Positions 35,590 to 48,302 of a stretch of 64,000 nt of DNA are shown piece by piece. The notes below the pieces were generated by a model. The model saw nothing but the letters and a program-made list of their open reading frames with translations. It did no database searches and was not told the origin of the DNA. The position numbers and the translations under genes were made by a program. This stretch comes from Artemia franciscana (lineage: Eukaryota; Arthropoda; Branchiopoda; Anostraca; Artemiidae), in contig NC_088873.1 of the NCBI RefSeq assembly GCF_032884065.1, positions 4,670,854 through 4,734,853 of the forward strand, given 5' to 3'. The first letter of the stretch is position 1, and each line of letters opens with the position of its first letter.

Positions 35590-37560
35590 AAATTATTAAA
35601 ATTTAATAACCGGAATGAATCCGCTCTCTTTGGGGGAGTTAATTCTGAAAAATTCGAAAAAAATGAGGTATTTTTAATTTACGAAGGAGTGATCGGATCT
35701 TAATGTAACTTGATATTTGGAAGCGTATCGTGTCTCAGAGCTCTTATTTTCAATCCCCACCGGATCCGGTGACATTTGGGGGGAGTTGGGGGAACCTAAA
35801 ATCTTAGAAAACGCTTAGAGTGGAGGGCACGAGATGAAACTTGGTGTGAAAAATAAGCACCAGTCCTAGATACGTGATTGACATAACGGGAACAGATCCG
35901 CTCGCTCTGGGGGGGGGGGTGTTAATTCTAAAACACTGACATTGAACGCTTAGAGTGGAGGGATCAGGATGAAACTTGGTTTGAAAAATAATTACAAGTC
36001 CTAGATACGTGATTTGCATAACCGGAATGGATCCGCTCTCTTTGGGGGAATTGAGAGGGGCCGAGGGTTAATTCTGAAGAATTCGAAAAAATGAGGTATT
36101 TTTAACTTACGAAGGAGTAATCGGATCTTAATGTAACTTGATATTTGGGAGGATGTGGTGTCTCATTCTTCTTATTTTCCTCTCTTATTTTCAATCCCGA
36201 CCGGATCCGATGACAGTTGGGGGGAGTTGGGGGGAACCTAAAATCTTGGAAAACGCTTAGAGTGGAGGGATCGGGATGAAACTTGGTGGGAAAAATAAGC
36301 ACAAGTCCTAGATACGTGATTGACATAACGGGAACGGATCCGCTCTCTTTTGGGGAGTTGGGGGGGAGGTTAATTCTGAAAAATTAGAAAAATGAGGTAT
36401 TTTTAACTTACGAAGGAGTGGTCGGAAATTTCATATTTAGAAGGACCTCGTAACTCAGATCTCTTATAAAATCCCGACCGGATCCAGTGTCATTGGGAGA
36501 GGGGGACCGGAAATCTTGGAAAACGCTTAAAGCGGAGAGATCAGGATGAAACTTGATGGGAAGAATAAGCACAAGTCCAAGATACGTGACGGAAATAACC
36601 GGACCGGATCCGCTCTCTTCGGTGGAGTTGGGGGGGAGTAATTCGGACAAATTAGAAAAAATATACGGACGGATGATCAGATCTTATTGAAATTTGATCT
36701 TTAGAAGAATCCTGTGCTTTAGAACTCTCATTTTAAATCCCAACCAGATCTGGTTATATTGGGGGGGAGTTGGAGGGGGGAACAGGAAATCTTGGAACCC
36801 GGAAATCTTGGGAAATGCTTAGAGTGGAGAGATCGGGAGGAAACTTGATGGGAAGAACAAGCACAAGTTATAGATATGTGATTGACTTAACTGGAACGGA
36901 CCCGTTCTCTTTAGGGGAGCTGGGGGTTGTTAATGTTCTAAAAATTAGAAAAATTGAGGTATTTTAACTTAAGAACGGGTGACCGGATCTTAATGAAATT
37001 TGTTATTTAGAAGGAACTCATGTGTCAAAGCTCGTATTTCAAATCTTGACCAGATCTGTTGACATTGGAGGGAGTTGGAGGGGAAATCCGGAAATCTGGA
37101 AAACGCTTATAAATGTCGTAGATACGTGATTGACGTAACCGGACCGGATCCGCTCTCTTTGTGGGAGTTAGGGGGTGGGGTTCAGTACTTGACGAGTTTG
37201 GTGCTTCTGGACGTGCTAGGACGATGAAAATTGGTAGGCGTGTCAGGGAGCTGCACAAATTGATTTGATAAAGTCGTTTTCCCCGATTCGACCATCTGGG
37301 GGGCTGAAGGAAGAGGAAAAATTAGAAAAGTTGAGGTATTTTTAACTTACGAGTGGGTAATCGGATCTTAATGAATTTTGATATTTAGAAGAACCTCGTG
37401 ACATAGAGCACTTATTTTAAATCCCGTCCGGCATTAAGCTTCTGTATTTCCTCTTAGAGCAATCTATTGATTCTTAGAATTTTGCCAGAGCTCATATCAT
37501 ATGAGCTCTTGGCTCTTCCGACCTCGTCACATATGAGCTCTTAGCTCTTGTTCTGATGGT
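35590..37560 (+). mobile_element. Minisatellite-bearing element, copy 2
   Basis: The same ~270-300 bp units as in copy 1, same orientation, about six units (repeated 'aatcttggaaaacgcttaga', 'gatacgtgattgacataacc'). The tail is also the same: 'gcaatctattgattcttaga' and a hairpin AGAGCTCATA-tca-TATGAGCTCT (37487-37509), then 'gacctcgtcacatatgagct'. The head hairpin of copy 1 is absent; the array begins abruptly near 35590. Because both copies end with the same unique tail, this is one mobile family, not a local satellite. Confidence 0.8.
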
Positions 37561-38047
37561 CCACCATTTTACTTAGAAACGCCAGTGGAATTTTGTTGCA
37601 GAAATTTCTAAAGACTTTTCTTTAAAACATATGTAAAACTTTTACATTACCATTGGGATAAAGAACCATCTTTTTGTCTCAAGGAGAAAGACAACAAACA
37701 TGCTTAAATCTATCCAACTTAGAAACAATTATTTCTATAAAAGATATCAATTATTTTAGGAGTTAATTTTTGTTTTATTAATTATTTATTTTATAGAAGA
37801 ATAATTTTTTTCTTAAAATAATTATAATTCTTATGTCTTTTCCTGCATATAGTTTACCGATTTCCTAGAGCATTTGGGAAAGCTACCTTTGCTGTTTTCC
37901 CGAAGCAAAATTGATTTTTAAGTACCGAATAAGCTTTAGATATAAATTATTAAGGGTTATTAGTAACGCTAATAAGTTTTATGCAGATACATTTTAAAAG
38001 TAGTGTTGATAGTTCTTATAAAAGTTATTGATTATTTTTGAGTTTTA
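37561..38047. other. Intron 2, no feature
   Basis: AT-rich and non-coding. Confidence 0.35.
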
Positions 38048-38214
38048 TATAAACTCAGGGCCGTATTCACAACTTTTGTTGGTGGGGGGGGGGGGTAAAA
38101 AAACTTTAAAAAGGCATCAAAAAAGTGTTTTTACACGTTTTGCGACTCAGACGAGTCGGAGGGGGGGGGGTCAAACCCCTTAACCACTCCCCTGAATACG
38201 GCCTTGTATAGAGT
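38048..38214. mobile_element. hAT-like MITE, copy 1
   Basis: A 151-bp element (38056-38206) with termini CAGGGCCGTATTCA and TGAATACGGCCTTG, internal G-runs and 'caaacccc'. Flanking octamers TATAAACT and TATAGAGT match at 6 of 8 positions. The CAGGG tip with an 8-bp duplication is typical of hAT elements. No coding capacity. A sibling lies at 52776-52945. Confidence 0.75.
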
Positions 38215-38266
38215 TAATAATTGTCAAACTCAAAGGGCTTGTGAAACCGGGTAGTTTCCAGATAGG

Positions 38267-38308
38267 ATTCATTGCAGTGACGAGGCACGAGCGGTAAGTC
38301 ATAAATGG
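38267..38308 (+). pseudogene. Exon-2-like fragment with acceptor- and donor-like ends
   Basis: 'attcattgcagtgacgaggc' continuing 'acgagcggtaagtcataaa' matches the last ~27 bp of exon 2 plus its donor (32954-32993) with only a few differences. The T-to-G change creates a TTGCAG acceptor-like site directly before a 16-nt piece ending at GTAAGT. The flanking DNA does not obviously match exon 2. It looks like a partial duplication or a filler copied during repair. Confidence 0.6.
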
Positions 38309-38939
38309 CACGAGCCTTGTCGGAATTTCATTTGGAAAAACTTAGAAGAAAGACCCGGTTTTTTTTCTCTAAGAGAAAGGCAACATAAATATTTTAGTCT
38401 CGGGTAGTCTGGGGTAGAATTATTAAAAGACCAAGGACATCAAAGAAAAATGTTTTTATCCATCTGGGCCCATCTAAGGCCTATTTATACCCGAAGCCAT
38501 GATCCTTTCTTTGGACTGTTTCATTATTTTAAAAAGTTTAAGGCAGTACCATAACAGTATTGGCATTTGGAACCGTGGAAATAAGTAAGCAAAGCTTTTT
38601 AGTTGAATTTGACAACAATGTCAAAAAATTTGTATGTCAATAGTCTTTTGAATCCAAACCTTAAAAGCAGCTACACCTTTAGTTGCTGTTCGGTGCCATA
38701 TGGTTTTAGCTTGTTTTCTGCTGATCTTTAGCTTTTTTTGTTCATGTTTCATCTACGTCTCTTTTTTTCAATTTGAAAACTACAAAAATCTGCATAACTG
38801 TTTTTTTAGTTTTTTTTATATTTAAATTGAGTCCCAATTTCTTCTGATTTTTAAGATATACACGGTTGCCTGAGTTTCAATTTTATAAGTTCAAACAATC
38901 ACTTGTCATTTTCAATGTCATGTGTACTTATTATCACTT
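38309..38939. other. Intron 2, no feature
   Basis: AT-rich and non-coding. Confidence 0.35.
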
Positions 38940-41900
38940 ACTTCTCCCTCTTTACACCCTCCCTGGAATTTCCAGTTTCGCTTAAATATTTCCTAACGAT
39001 ATCTTCCCACCCTAACCTAGGATGACCTGCTTCTCGTTTAGCCCTAGACAGTTGGCCGAAAAGGACAATCTTAGGCAATCTGTCATCCTTCATCCGCAGA
39101 ACGTTCCCTAACCATCTCAACCTTTCTCTCATTATAGCCCTAGAAAGTAGGATTGAACCCCACTTTTCGTACAGCCTACTGTTTGAAATACGGTCAGTCA
39201 GCCGGGTACCCAAAATAATCTATAATCGATTTCTCTGAAAAACATCTAGCAAATCTTCCTACGTTTTCGGAGCGCTCATACTTCAGAACCGTATTTGGCC
39301 ACTGTCATCATCGTAGCTTCCAGTATTCTAATCTCGGTTTGCAGACTTTTCATCCTATTCTTTTAAAAAAATTTCAATTGTAGAAAAAAAGCCTTGGGCC
39401 TTGGCTATTCTACTTTTAACATATTCACTACACCTACTGTCTTTACAAATGATTCTACCAAGGTAGCTGAAGCTGTCCACTTGATCGATCTTTGTTCCTC
39501 AGCGTCACTTTTTCATATTCACAAATTCATAAGCTTAGCGACTTCGTCTTCTTACATTTATTTTTAAACCTATTCTAGTACCCTGAATTTGCAAAACCTC
39601 TAAAAGTTCATTTATTTTGCTCACACTTTCTGCTTAAATCATCGGATGCTTAAATCATCAGCATAATATGAGTCCAGGAAACTTTTACTTCCTCATTTGA
39701 CTCCATGTTCTCCCATTGCATTTCCTGTGGTCCTTGACATCCCCCCTTATCGAGGGAATATTTTCCATTTGTATGTATTCTGTTATGGAGTTAAAATTCT
39801 GAAATAGCAAATCAGCTGCTGCATAATAGCGTGTCAGATATTTGAAGAGAGGTTAGTAGATATTTGGGGGTGGAGTACCTGAATTCTCAAAAACTGCACT
39901 TTAGACCCAACTTTTCACACTTCCCATGAGAACTGCTTTCAGATAAATACAATGATTTGACTCCTGACCTTCTTTCCACTGAAATCATGTTTAGACTAAC
40001 AATATAGTTCAATATAGCTGTTGAAAGGGTGACAGCTCCCCACCTATTTAATAAGAAACAAGCTACTATTTCCTATCTAAACCGCAGCAGTGTTATTCTT
40101 TTACACAACACTAATCTCTTAAATGTATTTGTCCGGCATACCATACAAAGATAATACCTTCGCTAAAGCTCTTCTATCAGCTGAATCAACGGCTTTCTCG
40201 TAATCTATAAAACTGAGGACTAAAGGTGTTTGATGACTCAGGCACTTCTCAATTATTAATTTAAAAGTTAAAATTTCGCCGGCACATCTCTACCCTTCCT
40301 AAAACTGCACGGTTCTTTCTTTAAGATTTTATCTACAACATCTCTAAGTCTTAATTTTTCACCTACAGAAACCACGCTCATGTCTCTATACTTACCACAC
40401 TCACTCTTATCACTTTTTTCATACAAGAGATTTTTCTAAAATCTCTAGTTATTTGCTTTTTTTCAAAAATCATACTCATAACCTTTGTTAACTTTTTTCT
40501 AGCCTCATAACAACCACATTTAATATGCTGATTTATCACACTATCTGCGCCTGGGCCTTATTATTATTTTAATTATTTTAGTACCGTGCTAATCTTTCCT
40601 CACAGAATAAATTTTCCTTCTCATCCAAGGTGTCAGAAGCTTTTTCATTTTCTTCTATGTCTTTTCCTGTAACTCTATCCCGGTTTACCACATGCTCAAA
40701 ATGTTCTGTTCATCACTTTTTAACTTTTTCCTTATCACTAATTGTGGCCCCGTCCCTATCTTTAACTGGGACAAGCCTGTATTGACTACTCCCTCTCAAT
40801 TTATTAACATACCAGTAAAATATTTTACTATTATGCCGTGTAGCTGCATCTATACTAGGTCCCCGGCAATTTTATCCATTGCCTCCACTTGACACCTCCT
40901 AAGTTCATATTTTGATGCTTTCTCATGGAGTTTCGCCCTAAGTTTAGCCCTGGAGTTTAGCTTTCTTCCCTAAGACACCATCAGCAACTTCACAAATTGT
41001 TTTTCTAAAGTTATTCCAACCATCTTCTTCATTGTCAAATTTTAAACTCGCAAGTTTGTATTCAACTGTACCTGGAAAAATTCTCTCAAATTCTCATCCT
41101 AGAGTCTACCAAAATCATAGCTTCCCGGAAGGTAGTTACACTTCCGAAATTTTAGCTTTAGATTAACCTTAGACACTACTAGATGCTGATCCTTGCTTAA
41201 CAGCAATCCTATAAACCCTAGTATCCTAATTGATTCTGCTGATCTTAGGTGTGCAATAACCTAATCAATAAGGTTACCTGTCTTACCATCATGCAAACGC
41301 CACTTTACTTGTGAGCCATTTTATGACCAAATATTGTATTGGTTATGGCAGGAAGCACTCTCAAGGAATCTTCTCATACCTCTCACGTTAAACATTTGGA
41401 GTTTGCCTAGTGTTCCTGAATTAGTGATTTCGGCGGTTTATACGTCAATATAAATAAAAAAAATCTGGTGAATATTTTGATCTAATCAAATCTTAAAGCT
41501 AAAAATAATTTTTTTCATAATTCAAAAATAATTATAAAACCTGTTTCGGGTTTGCATTCTAGATTGCTATACTTGACACTATTGTTGTGGGGTATCAAAA
41601 AATAGAGCAAAAAATTTTCTAGTCAACAATCAGAAACTTATTTCTATAATATATACTTCCTGGCTGCAGTCCCTTCAAATACTTTACATATTTGTGTTCC
41701 GAAGTCAAAAGACTAGATGCAGCTGTAATCGGAGCGTGTGAGAATGCATAAATTACACCAAGGTACCAATCACTCGGATAGTTCAGAAGCGATTCTGTCA
41801 AGTATTAGTTTGTTGTAACCTGTTTAAACAGAGTCTAGAGAATAATTAGCGTGCAGACATAAAACTGCCGGTTAATAGATACATATACAAAATTATATTG

Positions 41901-42620
41901 TATAAATAATTACAAGAAGAATTGCTAAGGATAACCTGCACCTAATCGTAATTTTGAGTGAGAAACCCCTTAAGTTCAACCTTATGTTTGTTTAGTTGAA
42001 GCGACGAAGAAAACTGATACCTTCGTATTTGACCGAGTTGTTGCCTAAGAAAAAGAATTGACTAGGGAGTTAAATGCTTGGACTTTGGCTAGACCTTATA
42101 ACTAGATTGTTATCCCTAAAAAAAATCGCAGCAGTCTGCAGCCATTACTGTTTTCATTTCCTATACCAAATTTGCCTAGGCAAGGATATCATCTATCCAT
42201 TTTTTTTACCGATGTGGGCGTTAAGATCTCCAAATAAAAACACCGTTTTTCTACCTGGGACCCTGTCTTTTGTTCTTGTAACTGTAAGTAAAGTTTATCT
42301 GAGTCGTAGTATCTTTGTCAGTCGATTCTACAGGAGCAGACACTACTGTGACTACTACTCTGAACTTTTAGTTGTAAAAGTAGCCATTAGCACTCTAATA
42401 TTAATACCTTCCTAACCTAAACAGAACTTAGCAGCTTCCTTATTCATCATGAGCCCTACTCTCTGTCTATGTCTCCTCCCTGAGTAAGTAAACTCCATAT
42501 CACCTAATTTCATGTTTCCTACCCCTGGGATATGAGTTTCTGAAACACCAAATAAGTTATTATATTGTTTTTTATCAAAAACTTTTGTAAGTCATCGTAC
42601 TACTATGGTAAATGTGCACA
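38940..42620 (-). pseudogene. Near full-length but heavily decayed LINE (endonuclease to RT tail), minus strand
   Basis: The minus strand begins near 42600 with an apurinic-type endonuclease start (LFGVSETHIPGVGN, MEFTYSGRRHRQRVGLMMN). It continues through an endonuclease-RT linker (about 41430-40550), RT relics at 40340-39560, then KYGSEAW-like and LGTRLTDRISNSRLYEK (39200) and RLRWLGNVLRMKDDRLPK, ending near 38940. It is the only copy here showing the endonuclease. Stops and frameshifts occur every few dozen codons. Roughly 41440-42060 shows no LINE similarity and may be an inserted or replaced segment. The ~3.7 kb span indicates the family's full size. Confidence 0.7.
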
Positions 42621-43573
42621 ATAGCGGCCTACTAAGACGGAGACATGCTAAAACAAAAAGAGAGACAAGTTTAGATTGCTAATTTTATGCTCATTTTTGC
42701 GGTTTTATGCGCGTTTTGACTATTTATCCTCAGCAACTCCTCTTCCCTAATGGCTAAAAAAAAACTAATATAATCATTGATGAATTCTTAATTCTGTGAT
42801 TCACTGATAGCTGCTGCATTTTTTAAAGTAAGAATTTCGTCGTTTTCATGAATAATTATGATGTCATTATGATGAATAATCTTGTTCATACAGTACAACT
42901 ATCGGGTTAAGTTATCTTTGATAGCTTTTATTCTGTTGGAATTTTTCCTTCAGTGGGGGGGGGACTGAAAAGTTGCTTTTTAGGCCCATATATTCTTTAT
43001 TTACCATATGATGGTTTCCTCTAGCTTACTCATTCTTTGGATTTTGGGGGCTTATAAACTAAGAAAGTTGAAAGGAATCTGAATTTGTGGGCTGTAGTAT
43101 AAAAAAAACTTCTGTGTGAGATTCAATTTTTATTTATTTTTTTACATTTCAAATTCAGCGTATTTACCTCAGCTCCAGAGGGAGAGGAAAGCTCAGATCA
43201 TGCACACACGTAAGGAGGTGAAGCCCCCCTCCCTCCCCCAAAACTTTGATATTTTACTGATTTCTTTTTTCAGTTTTATTACTTTTATATCATACTGTAA
43301 TTCCAACAACATGTTTGTTGTACTCTAATTGACCCCCCCCCCACGACAAAATTGATATTGAACATTAAATGTTTTTTTTCTGACTAAGTCAATTGCAAGC
43401 TTGTGAAGCTTCTGCTTCTACAAATTTTAGTAACCCTAAATTAGATCAGCGCTGCTGCTGAATTAGTTAGGGTAATTTTCTTTTTTGTAATTTTTTGAAT
43501 TAGTTAGTGTAATTACTGTGTTTTTTTATTAAATCAGTTTATCATGCCAACCAACTTTTTATGTGTATTCTAG
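42621..43573. other. Intron 2, 3' end
   Basis: Non-coding, with G- and C-runs near 42955 and 43335. It ends in ttctAG before exon 3. Confidence 0.45.
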
Positions 43574-43860
43574 GATGATGCTCGCCTGTTTTTCACATTG
43601 GCAAGTGGCGCTGATGAGGGTTTTCTGAACTATGAACTAGCACAAGTTATGAAACGTCTTTGGGGAGACAGAGGGGTGCAACACTGTTTCAGTCGGTCTA
43701 GGGAATATCAACTGAATGATTCAGCTGCCTATTATTTGAATAGCTTGGATCGAATTTCGTCACCGAATTATATTCCGACGCAGCAGGATGTGTTGAGAAC
43801 TCGAGTAAAAACAACTGGGATCGTTGAGACGCAATTCAAGTTTAAAGATTTGCATTTCAA
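43574..43860 (+). CDS. G-alpha-i coding exon 3 (residues 103-198)
   Basis: The acceptor AG is at 43572-43573 and the donor GTAAGT at 43861. It encodes most of the helical domain ([17 protein letters not shown].., [34 protein letters not shown]) and switch I ([18 protein letters not shown]), including Arg179 and Thr182, then ..FKDLHFK. The exon ends two bases into codon 198. Its 287 nt equals the recalled sum of vertebrate exons 4 and 5 (158+129). Confidence 0.96.
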
Positions 43861-44220
43861 GTAAGTTACCGTACTCATGTTAAAACGAGAAAAAATTAAC
43901 TTGAGTATAGCTGACAACCCTCATGCCTTCTCAAAACCCGAACATAATTTGCGCTTTACTGAAAACACAATACGTTTGAAATGTTTTCACTTTTCTTTTT
44001 TTCAAAAAAAAATCAAAACTTCAAGAAATAAATAACAGTACATGCCAATTAAAGTGACAATCCACGGTCTTTTTTTAGTGAGGCGCAAATTGTGTTCTGG
44101 TCTTGAGAAGGCATGGGGTTATCAGCCCACTCATGTTAATTTTTGCTTGACTCGGCTAATTATTGTAATTTCTGCTCGTTTTGAGTTTCATTTATTTATT
44201 GATAGAGATTTGTGGTAGTT
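43861..44220. other. Intron 3, 5' part
   Basis: No feature recognised. Confidence 0.35.
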
Positions 44221-44400
44221 TTAGCTCTAAATGGGTACCTGGAGAAATTTGGGGAAGGTAAACAGGAAGGGTGTGCGAAAGCACAGGATGGCTGGCCCCC
44301 AACCCCCTATTGCACTTCCTGGCTGAAGGGCCAAGAAACGGAGATCAGCACCGCCGGTACGGACTGTAAAGTCTAATGCCGTATCCTTTACCTTTACGCT
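44221..44400 (+). repeat. SINE-like GC-richer segment
   Basis: A block of markedly higher GC ('ggtacctggagaaatttggg', 'acaggatggctggcccccaa', 'caccgccggtacggactgta') stands out from the AT-rich intron and looks like a conserved SINE body. No Pol III boxes or duplication were found. Confidence 0.4.
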
Positions 44401-44611
44401 TGGAAAGATTATTTGACTTTATTTCTGGTCATTCTTGGCTTAATGGAGCTATTTACTTTTCTTTGAAAAACTTATTTTGAGGAAAAAGTTTTTTATATTA
44501 ATCAAGTAAGTAATAGTCTCAATATTACAGTCCATCCTTCGTTCTGACTTGGTCGTGACTTAGTCTGACTTAAAAGTGGACACGGTCATTAATGAAAAAC
44601 AAATTATTGTT
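44401..44611. other. Intron 3, no feature
   Basis: Non-coding. Confidence 0.3.
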
Positions 44612-44835
44612 ATAATGAAAAAGAAATCACCAATGCAACAGCACAAACACAGATAAAAAAAAAGGAAGACAGAAGGAGAAAAGGAAGACTGTTTTCCTGC
44701 ATTAGTAATTAATATATATCAGTACTTGAATGAGGCCTTAACCCTACTCATCCATACAATCACATAGGTCAAACAGCATAGCCATACACAATCAACCATA
44801 AAGAATAATCCATGCAGAATAATCCTAGGCAAGGT
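44612..44835 (-). mobile_element. Fragment of the Naiad-like pseudo-LTR
   Basis: 'aatgaaaaagaaatcaccaa' to 'accataaagaataatccatg' matches the first ~220 bp of the direct repeats at 55391 and 59101, with more divergence than those two show to each other. It is an older truncated copy in the same orientation. Confidence 0.8.
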
Positions 44836-45985
44836 TTTACTCAAGAGCGGGGAAGGTGCAATTCATATTGCGTCTTTTACGTCTAATGCGCGTTTTGCGA
44901 GATTTTATGTTTTAAGTAAGTTACCAACTTAGTCCACTTTCACCACAGTTCCTTCCAAAAGTGATTCAAAAACGAAAAACTTAGACCTAAAATTCGATTC
45001 TTCAGTCAGGATTAACCACTAATGCTGCACCCAGAGTGGGGATGGGGGGACTGGTTTTGATGACGCAGTCCAGCTTTTAATATTTTTTTCAGTTATGGAA
45101 ATTTAATTTCTTTCCATTTCTGTCATAATTCAAATGATTAAGGAAAACTGACTGTAATATTTTTCGGACTTTAAATAGTTTTCAGTTTAAGAAAATTCAT
45201 GACTGTCAAGTATAAGAATTAATGGTAATTCAAGATTATGGAAAACTGAATGTCTTCCATAATTTTGTATTCCATAATATTATTTTGGATTTTATATACT
45301 TTTTCAGTTTGAGGAAATCCCAGATCAAGGGTAAGGATTAAGGAAATCTGAGTCATATTTTTCGAATATTATTTAATTTTTCATTTTTTTTAATCATTAC
45401 TATTATTTCTGATGCATAAAATTGTGTTTTTCTGCTGTTTTACGAATTAATTTGGCAAGACTGTATCCAGATGAGGGTTACAGGGTTTGCCCCATTCATA
45501 TGCATTTGCAATGTTCAACACTATTAGGTGCTGTTGAACCCCTACCTGAGGGGCCAGTCAGATTGTCCATATTGGCACTATTCTTCAAATATACTTTCAT
45601 TAGTCCTATCTCTTCTACTCTGATTAAACTCTATTTCACTATTCCTAAGAAAAGTCTCGGATCAAATTTAGCTTGCCATGTATTGATCGGTCTCATTAGA
45701 AGAAGAATCATCATCTTCCCCATCTGAGTGATCGGTCTCGTCATCAGTCTCCATCAGATTCTCTTTGTTTTTCTTCATAGTATTGATATAATTCAAAAAT
45801 TGTCAAGCTTATTATGAATAGGACATATAGGGTCATAATGCCGACTCCAATCCATTCTTCCGTTGTTATTGGCCTGACTCTTTACTCAGCTGTATGAAAC
45901 TCAGACAAAATGTTGTCTTCCATTGGACTGGAAATTGAAAATGAGAAATGAACTCATTCGATTGGAAATTGAAAGGGCTATTGTT
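44836..45985. other. Intron 3, no gene
   Basis: A 101-codon open frame at 45422-45727 has no recognisable motif or splice context and was not accepted. Confidence 0.35.
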
Positions 45986-46480
45986 CATTTTATAATTGAA
46001 AGTGATTGGAGGGCAACTAACCATTCCTCTCACGTCCACCATTTCCCAAAACATTTTCCAATCAAAATTTTGATATAGTCATTTTGTTCAACGTAATTGA
46101 AAGGTCCGAAAATTATGTCTTTGAGGATGACAACCTCCCACAGCCCTCAGGGCAAGAGTTATAAGTTATAAATAGCGATGTGGACACAATTTATCCTATA
46201 TTTATTTATTTATTTTGGCTTTAGACCTGGGCACTTCGTATCGAAGGTGTTGTCGTAGAAACCTCATAAAGGGTTGATTCAATTGGTAATTGAAGGGGCT
46301 AGTGCCCTTTTTAATAATCGAAAGTGATTGGAGGACAACAAAACCCCCTCCCATGCCCACCATTTCCTCAACACATCCAGTGAAAATTTCGAGGCAGCCA
46401 TTTTGTTTTGCATGGTAGAACGGTCCAGCAACTATGTTTTTAGGGATAGTGGGTATGTCAACCCCCCGTGATTATGTAAT
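45986..46480. repeat. Two copies of the 8.9 kb repeat interior
   Basis: 'aaagtgattggagggcaact' (about 46000) and 'aaagtgattggaggacaaca' (about 46320) each lead into 'accatttcc', then 'gtcattttgtt'/'gccattttgtt' and 'tatgtctttgagga'/'tatgtttttaggga'. This is the same order as 8865-9000. Confidence 0.6.
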
Positions 46481-46869
46481 TGGCCCGTTATAGTTTAAAA
46501 CCAAAAGTTGCTTTAAATCAAAAGGCATTGTATTTTTGGTTGCGCTAAGACACCTCAGTAATATATCGAAAACAAATGAGAAAACAATATATCGGAAATC
46601 GAATGATAAAACACCAAATGTTTTCTTCAATTTTGGTTCTCACACATTTTGTCAGAATATTCCGAGTTGAGCCATTTCGAAAGTACGTTTTCATTGACCC
46701 TCTTCATCTTTCAATTACCACGTTTAGCCGCCAATGCAATCTTTACCAGATGTACTAAGGCTAATTGGCTCTAATTTTTGTTATGCTGGATTTTTTTTTG
46801 CTTCAAACAAATATCAAACTATTTATGGAGATTTTGCACTTTTAAAATTCACTTTTTATCCTTTTTTTT

Positions 46870-47460
46870 CAAACAGTTCGTGGTAACGAACTGTAGTAAG
46901 CAGCGACCCGGCTCAAAAGTAACCGAAACTCTAAAAAAACGGAATTTTGATACCAATAGATACATCAAAAGAATCGTATTCTTGTGGTGATTTTTAATAC
47001 ATATGTTTGATCAAGCTTAGTCTTAATCATCAAAAGTTACAAGCCTGAGAAAAGTTGCCATATTTTTGAAAAAAGGGGGGAAATCCCCTAAAAATCATAG
47101 AATCTTAATGAAAATCACACCATCAGATTCAGCGTATCAGAGAACCTTACTGTAAAAATGTGGATTTTTTTTTAGTTTTTTCCGGAAGAAAGATAACGGA
47201 TGCGTGTTTATTTGTTGTTGTGTTTTTTTCCCAAGGGTAATCGTATCGACCGGTGGTCCTATAATGACGCCCCCTCTTTACGCTAAACTTTGACTCTTTC
47301 TCACAGCTCCACTCTTAAGTAATAGAAAATTTAGCTTAAAGAGCAGGGTCTTGAGGAGAGGTCAGACCCTTTCATATACAGAATAATTTCTGTTTGTTTT
47401 AAGTTTTAATGTCGCTCCTTACTTTCAGTTAAAAAAACTTGTTTTTTTTATTGAATTTTT
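46870..47460. mobile_element. Hairpin-headed interspersed repeat, copy 2, with fold-back end
   Basis: Begins 'cagttcgtggtaacgaactg' and continues 'tagtaagcagcgacccggct', 'cacaccatcagattcagcg', matching 8366-8640. A palindromic end follows: 'ccctctttacgctaaa' (47270) to 'tttagcttaaagagcagggt' and 'cgctccttactttcag', as at 9785-10055. Together the two copies outline one family with a hairpin head and fold-back tail. Confidence 0.7.
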
Positions 47461-48207
47461 CACTGGTTTTCAACTAATGCAGGTTCGAATTTGGCTCGCC
47501 GGCATGAAAAATTAAAACGAAATTGGAATATTAATTTTGGCAAAGCATCCCCCTGTGTAAAATTTACTTTGGAAAGTCCACCTCCAGAAACTACCCTCTC
47601 AATGTGAAAATCTCTCCATATAAAATAACCGTTCCCCCACTGAAAATACTACACTCCTTTATCTTTCATTTAGCAGTAGCTATAAGTTTTTTTATCACTT
47701 GCCCTGTTGTTCAATTGAGAAATTCTTGGATAGAACGTGTACTTAAAATCCAGTGGCCATATACAGAAAAGAAATGAACAAATAAAAAAAACCGACAAAA
47801 TTGAACAAACCGAAAAAAAAATTTAACAAATCCAGTTGTAACACACAAGACGTTGAAATTATATTTTCCCTGCCTCTAAAACTTTCTACTCAATAATTAG
47901 GCCCCTAGAAAAAGTCTGAATAATACCTGGGAGCAGTCATCCCCACAAAAAACACTCCTTAAATTCTCCTAACTCTGGCAATCCACATACCTAATTCCAC
48001 CTGTATGTGGAAATCTGACTTGCCTAACTATTGCTTAATACACAAATGCTTAGCACATGAATTAATTAAAAATTGGCTCACAAATTAATTAATACGTTAA
48101 TGTTTAATGCAAAAATACACAAAACACGAAGGAACAGAACATATTATCATTTCATTTGGTGCTTTAGATGAGGATTTTCTTTTACTTATTCTTTTTTCAA
48201 ATTTTAG
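47461..48207. other. Intron 3, 3' end
   Basis: No feature except the acceptor (ttcaaattttAG) at its end. Confidence 0.4.
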
Positions 48208-48302
48208 AATGTTTGACGTCGGTGGTCAGAGGTCTGAGCGAAAAAAATGGATTCATTGTTTTGAAGGGGTTACAGCTATAATATTCTGTGTTGCTTTATC
48301 TG
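48208..48302 (+). CDS. G-alpha-i coding exon 4 (residues 198-230)
   Basis: The acceptor AG is at 48206-48207 and the donor g|GTGAGT at 48303. It completes Lys198 and encodes switch II and beta-4: [20 protein letters not shown] with catalytic Gln205, then [11 protein letters not shown], ending one base into Gly230. At 95 nt it is shorter than the corresponding vertebrate exon (recalled 130 nt), so the following intron lies 35 nt further 5'. Confidence 0.96.

Noticed and set aside
42074..42415. 113-codon plus-strand frame
   Set aside because: Overlaps the minus-strand LINE endonuclease relic and has no motif of its own.
45422..45727. 101-codon open frame in intron 3
   Set aside because: No motif or conserved context; chance frame in intron.
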